This document shows, one piece after another, positions 6,613 to 10,374 of a stretch of 10,374 bases of DNA. Source of the DNA: Clostridia bacterium (GTDB taxonomy: Bacteria; Bacillota; Clostridia; DSM-8532). The notes beneath the pieces are model-generated. The model was not told where the DNA came from, searched no databases, and saw only the letters and a list, made by a program, of their open reading frames with translations. The translations under genes and the position numbers were made by a program. The stretch covers positions 1-10,374 of the forward strand of contig JAOABT010000322.1 in the NCBI GenBank assembly GCA_026418215.1, in the 5' to 3' direction. Every line of letters starts with the position of its first letter. Within the stretch, counting starts at the first letter, position 1.

Positions 6613-6836
6613 AAGACTGCATCTTGAATCTGAGGACAAGTAAAAGAATCTATCGCTACACAATTTTATTTCGTATGCTGAAAACAGCAAGCTGAGTCCG
6701 GTCAAGAAGCTTTAGGGTCACAAGGCTGGTTGATGAATATGCCCCTGAAAGCGACGAATGGGTTGTAAAAGGTCAGAGGCCGGGTGAGAATTGGCTCATG
6801 GGGGTTAAAGAGGACACCCAAGTTGCCTCAAAATGA
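6609..6836 (+). pseudogene. open frame split by an in-frame TGA, possible gene remnant
   Basis: A GTG at 6609 overlaps the stop of the QueG-like gene and opens 28 codons ending at TGA 6693-6695. The same frame then continues for 46 codons to TGA 6834-6836. The second half reads like real protein: RLVDEYAPESDEWVV, then KGQRPGENWLMGVKED. The two halves share one frame, so a single nonsense change, or a decayed fragment, would explain the arrangement. I do not recognise the family, there is no SD of its own, and chance cannot be excluded for a frame of this size. Confidence 0.3.
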
Positions 6837-6886
6837 GATACAGACAGTGGAGGCATGCCTGAATGGGGAATTAGTACATAGAGTCT

Positions 6887-7483
6887 TTAAGCGGTTTTAT
6901 GAGGTTTTAGGAGGTTGACGAACTGCCCGCCGCATCTTTCCAATTCACCCAACACGCGCTTAATTCCCTCCGGGGTTCTGAACCAGTTGTCCCTGCTGAT
7001 GCCCTGAGTATCGGTGGGGCAAACCAGAAAGGATGTCTCCGGGTAGGCAAGCTGGTAATACATGAGGCACCGCCTGGCGTGGAACGATTTGCAGCAAATA
7101 ATAGCCTTCTCAATGGATAAGCCACGCGCGTCGGTTACTTTCCGTGACAATAGCGTGTTTTCATAGGTATTTGTAGCTTCGTCTTCTTTCAAAATGGCAG
7201 CCTCCGGGACCCCGTTTTTCATGAGAACATTTTTAAGGAAATCCCATTCTGTTTTATAGGGCTCGTTATAGACGTCTGCTTTTGAAAGAACTCCGGGAAA
7301 ATAGCCCCGCTTGATACTATACTTTCCTGAAGGAAGTATAAAGTGAATCTTAACCTGCTGAAAAACCTGAGCCGCCTTCTCTGCGATTTCCGGATAGGAC
7401 CCTCCCGGAATGAAGATGATATCCGAATCCTGAGGTTGATCCGAAACAAAAATGAACTTTGTGATATCCTCGTATAGGTTCAT
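6887..7483 (-). CDS. DUF218/YdcF-family protein
   Basis: 198 residues. Family marks are DIIFIPGGSYPE (21-32) at the first strand, the acidic ATNTYENTLLSRKV (103-116) and CKSFHARRCLMYYQLAYP (131-148), the counterparts of the TxEN and TxxxHxxRA segments of YdcF, SanA and ElyC. There is no signal peptide or membrane span, so it is the cytosolic YdcF-like form and not the membrane ElyC/SanA form. E. coli YdcF binds S-adenosylmethionine, but biochemical function is not established for the family. Start: ATG 7483 with AGGAGG six bases upstream. It is convergent with the QueG-like gene and stands alone on its strand, with its own promoter candidate about 145 bp upstream and a structured leader. Confidence 0.82.
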   Translation of the reverse strand: MNLYEDITKFIFVSDQPQDSDIIFIPGGSYPEIAEKAAQVFQQVKIHFILPSGKYSIKRGYFPGVLSKADVYNEPYKTEWDFLKNVLMKNGVPEAAILKEDEATNTYENTLLSRKVTDARGLSIEKAIICCKSFHARRCLMYYQLAYPETSFLVCPTDTQGISRDNWFRTPEGIKRVLGELERCGGQFVNLLKPHKTA

Positions 7484-7520
7484 GCTACCTCCTGGTCTAT
7501 CAGCTGAATTCTCTAGCTAG

Positions 7521-7566
7521 GCTTCGTTTTGTATGCCCTGTGAGTTCTTCTCAGTTATAACGAAGC
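7521..7566 (-). promoter_or_regulatory. inverted repeat in the leader of the DUF218 gene
   Basis: GCTTCGTT (7521-7528) and AACGAAGC (7559-7566) form perfect 8-bp arms, with a small inner hairpin TGAG/CTCA (7541-7544 and 7550-7553). A second hairpin, AGGACA (7590-7595) with TGTCCT (7604-7609), lies farther from the gene. On the minus strand both would fall in the 5' leader between the promoter candidate and the SD. The lack of a U tract argues against a terminator. No known riboswitch is recognised. Confidence 0.3.
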
Positions 7567-7628
7567 TGTTGGATTTGTGGTCACGATCAAGGACAAGATC
7601 ATATGTCCTCATGATTGTCAGCATCATC

Positions 7629-7657
7629 ATTATATGAAAAAATGGCCAACACGTAAA
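7629..7657 (-). promoter_or_regulatory. promoter candidate for the DUF218 gene
   Basis: On the minus strand TTTACG (7657-7652) is followed after exactly 17 bp by TATAAT (7634-7629). An imperfect palindrome, CAACA (7647-7651) and TGTTG (7658-7662), brackets the -35 box and could be an operator. Transcription from here gives a leader of roughly 140 nt before the ATG at 7483. Confidence 0.5.
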
Positions 7658-7662
7658 TGTTG

Positions 7663-7843
7663 TCAGGGTGAGTTGTGAAAATCAACTTGAGGTTGACTTC
7701 TTTTAATCACTGTTCTTGGTGGACAACTCTGGCTCGATAGACATGCCTTAACCGGCGGAATATCATGAAGAACTCAACAAAATTCACTTTGAATAACAAA
7801 GAAAAAAGAAAGCTGTAGCGGGTGTTTGCTTTACCTCATAGCT
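7663..7843. other. intergenic stretch without a supported gene
   Basis: No frame with a plausible start, SD and length is visible on either strand. The only structure is a short hairpin, TCAAC (7682-7686) with GTTGA (7692-7696), followed by CTTCTTTT on the plus strand, too weak to call a terminator. The sequence between the DUF218 promoter and the terminator at 7844 could be decayed coding DNA. Confidence 0.4.
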
Positions 7844-7875
7844 AAAACGGCCCTGGTTGCTCTCCAGGACCGTTT
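7844..7875 (-). terminator. Rho-independent terminator of the 52-residue gene
   Basis: On the minus strand AAACGGTCCTGG (7875-7864) pairs with CCAGGGCCGTTT (7856-7845), 12 bp with one T-G pair, around a 7-nt loop, and runs into TTTTAGC. It begins two bases after the stop codon of the small minus-strand gene at 7878, so it is very likely that gene's terminator and perhaps that of the AraC gene upstream. Confidence 0.85.
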
Positions 7876-7877
7876 GC

Positions 7878-8036
7878 TTATTTAGAGCTGTTATCCTTAC
7901 CGGCTGTCTTGCGTTCCCTGGCTCTGTCCATCAAAACCTTGGCGGGCTCTTGATCATGACCGATTTGATCGTTGTAGAAAGCCGGATCACCGCGGTATTC
8001 CTGAGGGACATGCCTGTCCATTTTTTTATCTTCCAT
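7878..8036 (-). CDS. 52-residue hydrophilic small protein, unknown function
   Basis: The frame starts at ATG 8036 and stops at TAA 7880-7878. The product begins MEDKKMDRHVPQEYRGDPAF and ends in a basic, helix-prone tail (DRARERKTAGKDNSSK). It is rich in charged residues with no cysteine, membrane span or signal peptide. A GGAGG at 8050-8046 lies nine bases before the ATG, with a closer AAAGG, and a textbook terminator follows two bases after the stop; together these make it a real gene despite its size. It follows the AraC regulator on the same strand by 110 bp and may be co-transcribed, or made from its own promoter. I do not recognise a family. A small regulatory, sporulation-associated or stress protein would fit but nothing shows it. 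Confidence 0.72.
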   Translation of the reverse strand: MEDKKMDRHVPQEYRGDPAFYNDQIGHDQEPAKVLMDRARERKTAGKDNSSK

Positions 8037-8146
8037 AGCCTTTATCCTCCGCTTGATCGTTTGTCCCTAGTGTTGGCGCTTTTTCTTAAAAGTATTAAGG
8101 CTTTGATTGGAAAAAGCCCTATAAAACTTTTTGAAGCGTTTCAAGT

Positions 8147-8818
8147 CTAAACGAGACCCTGCTTGGTTCTGAAAACCAAGGGCGTGACACCGCAAATTTC
8201 TTTGAAAACCCTTGAAAAATGACTGACGTCATAGAAGCCAAGCAAATCGGCTATTTCCGATACCGACAGCTTCCAGTCAAGCAAATGGGTTTTGGCACGT
8301 TCAACCTTGATCTCCTTCACATACTGCATGACCGGTTTTCCAACCACCTTTCTGAAGGCTTTGCTGATATAGCCCGCGGAGAGGTGAACGCCCTCAGCAA
8401 TAAGCTTTAGAGACAAAGGCCCCTCCAGGCTGATATGGATGAATTGAAGGATTTTGTTGACCGAATAGTGATCTGTAGTCTCGGTCTCGTAAAGCATGCC
8501 CTTGATATAGCCTTCAAACATCTCAAGCTCTGTTTGCTGCAGCTCTTTAAGGGTGGCGGTCTTCAAGATTCTATCGTAAAACCTGTTGTAGAGAAGGTGA
8601 AGCATTCCCCTGTATACGCCAAGCCTGGTAATCTCACGGCAAAGGACGCCATTCCAGATCAAAAGGTCGTTCTTCTTGTCGAAGGCCGACTTATCAGCAT
8701 CCCGCTCCTCCGCATGTTTTCTGTTAAGATACTCGCGTATGGGAGGAAAGCTCATCATTTTCAGACACTCGGTCACTTCCATGCTGAACAGGCTTAGGTC
8801 GGATTTGAAATATTCCAT
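8147..8818 (-). CDS. AraC-family transcriptional regulator
   Basis: 223 residues. The C-terminal domain (about 120-218) is a standard AraC double HTH: LKLIAEGVHLSAGYISKAFRKVVG (136-160) and then VSEIADLLGFYDVSHFSRVFKEICGVTP (186-213). The N-terminal 115 residues are mainly helical, charged and without cysteine clusters or a cupin-like sensor pattern; I do not recognise that domain. Start: ATG 8818 preceded by AGGGGGG at good spacing. The gene is divergent from the ChaN-like gene, and a 15-bp direct repeat at 20-bp period lies between them, the arrangement AraC-family proteins usually bind. It most likely controls its own expression and the divergent gene. The 52-residue gene lies downstream on the same strand. 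Confidence 0.88.
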   Translation of the reverse strand: MEYFKSDLSLFSMEVTECLKMMSFPPIREYLNRKHAEERDADKSAFDKKNDLLIWNGVLCREITRLGVYRGMLHLLYNRFYDRILKTATLKELQQTELEMFEGYIKGMLYETETTDHYSVNKILQFIHISLEGPLSLKLIAEGVHLSAGYISKAFRKVVGKPVMQYVKEIKVERAKTHLLDWKLSVSEIADLLGFYDVSHFSRVFKEICGVTPLVFRTKQGLV

Positions 8819-8841
8819 TGCGCCCCCCTATGGTTTTAGAT

Positions 8842-8876
8842 AGCCTAAATATACAATAAAAAGCCTAAATATACAA
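8842..8876. repeat. 15-bp direct repeat pair, probable AraC operator
   Basis: AGCCTAAATATACAA occurs exactly at 8842-8856 and 8862-8876, a period of 20 bp or about two helical turns, so both copies face the same side of the DNA. It lies between the divergent AraC and ChaN-like genes, and the second copy overlaps the place where a -35 box for the TATAAT at 8897 should be (8874-8879). This suits class-II-type activation by the AraC regulator. Confidence 0.7.
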
Positions 8877-8896
8877 GCAGTGTCTTGGCTGATTGA

Positions 8897-8902
8897 TATA
8901 AT
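8897..8902 (+). promoter_or_regulatory. -10 box (TATAAT) of the ChaN-like gene
   Basis: A perfect TATAAT lies 38 bp before the chosen ATG at 8940. At 17-bp spacing the -35 position reads CAAGCA, unlike consensus, as expected for an activator-dependent promoter. A transcript start near 8909 would exclude the upstream in-frame GTG at 8880 as start codon. Confidence 0.5.
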
Positions 8903-8939
8903 TAAGGTGTGGCCACAGAAAAAAGCTGTGAGGTGTGTT

Positions 8940-10022
8940 ATGGCGGATTATCAGGAACTGCAAACTCAGATTGAGTATTTAAAGGCTCATGCCCAAAATC
9001 CTACAGATTATGTTCTTTCAAAATTTCGAGAGAAAGATATTATTCTTCTGGCCGAAAACCATGCCATAAAAGAAAATCTTCTGTTTGTCCAATCCTTGAT
9101 TCCAAAGCTGCATGCGGCGGGGGTCTACAACATTGGCATGGAGTTTGGTGCAAGTGAAGACCAGGAAGAGCTTGACGCACTTGTGAACGGGGAAAGTTAT
9201 GATCCGGACAAAGCGCGAGAGCTCATGTTCAGGTACAACGTCATCTTCCCCTATGTCGAGTATATGGACATCTACAAAAGGGTTTGGGAGTTCAATCGCA
9301 CCTTGCCTCAAGATGCTCCCAGAATGAGGGTACTCAACCTAAGCTATCAGTACAATTGGGAGGGCTACCCCGGATACCGAACGGTTCGAACCACGTCAAA
9401 GGTCTTTCATAAGGGAAGCACAGAGCGTTACCGCGCAGAGCTTATTGATCGTGAAATCCTTCAAAAGAGTCAGAAGCTCCTGGTTTTAACAGGAACAATC
9501 CATGCTTTCACGAAATATAAAAATCCTGTTTGTGATTTTCTTGAAGAAGGCTTTGTTCGACTTGAAAACGGCTATATGGGGCATTTGCTTTATCAAAAGG
9601 CACCTGACAAGGTCATCACCATTCTGCTACATTTTACGTTCATGGATGAAGACGCGTCAAAAGGCTATAGGCTACCGGCAGATGGGCAGATCGAAGCCTT
9701 GATGGAAGCCTTCAACAACGAACCGGTAGGGTTTGACCTTAAAGGCACTCCCCTTGGGCAGTTGAGGGATCACAGCAATTTAGCCCTAGGTCACCCGGAT
9801 TTCAAGCTTGAGGATTTGGCGGATGGTTATGTCTTTCTAAAACCGCTGATGGAGCAAACAGGCTGTACAGTGGACTATGATTATCTCAAGGGGCACACCT
9901 TTGAGGAGGTATTGAAGCAATTCCCTGACCCTGAATGGCATCCAAAACTTAATAGTCTCGAGGATTATTGGGAACTCGTTGAAGGATTTGTAGACATGCA
10001 TCTCAGGCGAGGCACTTACTAA
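8940..10022 (+). CDS. ChaN/EreA/TraB-superfamily-like protein, unknown function
   Basis: 360 residues from ATG 8940, which follows GAGGTG by four to five bases; a GTG at 8880 would add 20 residues but lies upstream of the likely transcript start. The N-terminal part shows IILLAENHAIKEN (34-46, with Glu39 and His41) and NIGMEFG (64-70, with Glu68), and a later LLVLTGTIHAF (180-190, with His188). This Glu/His pattern resembles the putative metal or haem site of the EreA/ChaN-like and TraB/TIKI superfamily, which includes erythromycin esterases, iron-regulated ChaN and the TIKI proteases. The C-terminal third (about 225-360) holds PVGFDLKGTPLGQLRD and several Trp and Tyr residues. No signal peptide, so probably cytosolic. 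It is monocistronic, with a strong terminator, and probably under the divergent AraC regulator. The superfamily call is from motif recall only and the reaction is unknown. Confidence 0.6.
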   Translation: MADYQELQTQIEYLKAHAQNPTDYVLSKFREKDIILLAENHAIKENLLFVQSLIPKLHAAGVYNIGMEFGASEDQEELDALVNGESYDPDKARELMFRYNVIFPYVEYMDIYKRVWEFNRTLPQDAPRMRVLNLSYQYNWEGYPGYRTVRTTSKVFHKGSTERYRAELIDREILQKSQKLLVLTGTIHAFTKYKNPVCDFLEEGFVRLENGYMGHLLYQKAPDKVITILLHFTFMDEDASKGYRLPADGQIEALMEAFNNEPVGFDLKGTPLGQLRDHSNLALGHPDFKLEDLADGYVFLKPLMEQTGCTVDYDYLKGHTFEEVLKQFPDPEWHPKLNSLEDYWELVEGFVDMHLRRGTY

Positions 10023-10040
10023 ATATCGATAAAGTATGGG

Positions 10041-10084
10041 AAGAAACTGTTTCAATGGGGTGGATTGAGGCAGTTTCTTTTTTT
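10041..10084 (+). terminator. strong Rho-independent terminator of the ChaN-like gene
   Basis: Arms 10042-10056 (starting AGAAACTG) and 10064-10078 (ending CAGTTTCT) form 15 bp including two G-U pairs, around the loop GGGGTGG, followed by seven T (10078-10084). It begins 19 bases after the stop codon at 10022. Confidence 0.92.
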
Positions 10085-10257
10085 ATGAAGCGATTTCCCT
10101 TTCTTAAGCTTCTTAAAAATGGATGTGAGGAATAGGTCTCTTGAGGTCACGGTTTTCTACTCTTTTAAAGAGAAGGCAAGGCCGGTTCGGGGGAGAGAAT
10201 GTCTTTTGAAGTAAGTCCAAATTGGGATAGCGGCGAATAAATCTATAGCGTAAAACA

Positions 10258-10283
10258 AGCCTGCTCCGGTCAGGGAGCAGGCT
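10258..10283. terminator. terminator-like hairpin, probably for a minus-strand gene
   Basis: Perfect 10-bp arms AGCCTGCTCC (10258-10267) and GGAGCAGGCT (10274-10283) enclose a 6-nt loop. The minus strand continues TGTTTTACG, a better T tract than the plus strand's GTTTAAG, so it more likely ends a gene entering from the right edge on the minus strand. Confidence 0.65.
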
Positions 10284-10321
10284 GTTTAAGAAAGCTATTG
10301 CGTTTAAGCGTATGCTATCAA

Positions 10322-10354
10322 CTATTTCTGGCTCTTGATGCAGTCATAGGGGGT
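10322..10354 (-). CDS. possible 3' end of a minus-strand gene (partial)
   Basis: Reading the minus strand from the last genomic base before the adapter gives TPYDCIKSQK and then TAG (10324-10322). The hairpin 38 bases further on would be its terminator. Ten codons do not allow any identification, and two other frames also stop soon, so this rests mainly on the terminator position. Confidence 0.25.
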   Translation of the reverse strand, partial: TPYDCIKSQK

Positions 10355-10374
10355 CTGTCTCTTATACACATCTG
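10355..10374. other. Nextera transposase adapter at the contig end
   Basis: CTGTCTCTTATACACATCT (10355-10373) is identical to the Tn5 mosaic-end adapter used in Nextera libraries, and the following G matches one of its two standard arms. It is a sequencing artefact, not an element of the genome. True genomic sequence ends at about 10354. Confidence 0.93.

Noticed and set aside
7740..7800. Short protein-like frame ending EYHEELNKIHFE
   Set aside because: Only 14 codons between stops, with no start or SD; likely chance or decayed sequence.
7857..8150. 97-codon plus-strand frame
   Set aside because: It is antisense to the 52-residue gene and its terminator, and the minus-strand gene has SD and terminator support.
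8880..8939. GTG 8880 start of the ChaN-like gene
   Set aside because: It lies upstream of the likely transcript start and has no SD.
10199..10240. 13-codon frame before the hairpin at 10258, as a leader peptide
   Set aside because: GGGGGAGA lies too close to the ATG, no run of regulatory codons, and no downstream gene is visible on that strand.

Overview
The window looks like an ordinary chromosomal stretch from an anaerobic, low-to-mid-GC member of the Clostridia (Bacillota). The evidence is strong Shine-Dalgarno sequences (AGGAGG, GGGAGG, AGGGGGG), TATAAT-type -10 boxes, frequent GTG/TTG candidate starts, a RACo-like corrinoid-activating protein paired with a CobW GTPase, a clostridial-style PurA variant and an eight-cysteine 2x[4Fe-4S] QueG-like protein. 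No rRNA, tRNA, CRISPR, intact insertion sequence or phage gene is visible. The last 20 bases match a Nextera transposase adapter, so the right-hand end is a library or assembly edge and not genomic sequence.

Layout. (1) 1-1151, plus: the C-terminal end of a RACo-type ASKHA ATPase, overlapping by 4 bp a CobW/COG0523 GTPase; this is probably the tail of a corrinoid methyltransferase operon. (2) 1152-1378: a palindrome between convergent genes. (3) 1379-3169, minus: an AraC/GyrI-type regulator followed by a creatininase-family lipoprotein, probably one operon. (4) 3326-4207, plus: a LysR regulator, divergent from the AraC gene and preceded by a perfect dyad. (5) 4310-5584, plus: a divergent adenylosuccinate synthetase, whose ribosome binding site is buried in a 21-bp leader hairpin ending in a T run. 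(6) 5713-6612, plus: a QueG-like double [4Fe-4S] protein. (7) 6609-6836: an open frame split by an in-frame stop, probably a gene remnant. (8) 6887-7483, minus: a DUF218/YdcF-like protein with a long structured leader. (9) 7844-8818, minus: an AraC regulator, then a 52-residue small protein gene and a clear terminator. (10) 8940-10022, plus: a ChaN/EreA/TraB-superfamily-like protein, divergent from that AraC gene, with a 15-bp direct repeat at 20-bp period between them and a strong terminator after it. (11) 10085-10354: little beyond a terminator-like hairpin and perhaps the last codons of a minus-strand gene.

How the parts fit. Three separate regulator-target pairs are suggested by position: AraC/GyrI with the lipoprotein, LysR with purA, and AraC with the ChaN-like gene. 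The last has the best cis evidence, because the proximal repeat overlaps where the -35 box of the ChaN-like gene should be. I do not see one coherent new multigene system. The most interesting items are the SD-sequestering, terminator-like hairpin before purA, the altered nucleotide-pocket residues of that PurA, the AraC operator pair, and the 52-residue gene. Coordinates given here use the start codons I judge most likely, several of which are downstream of the longest open frame.
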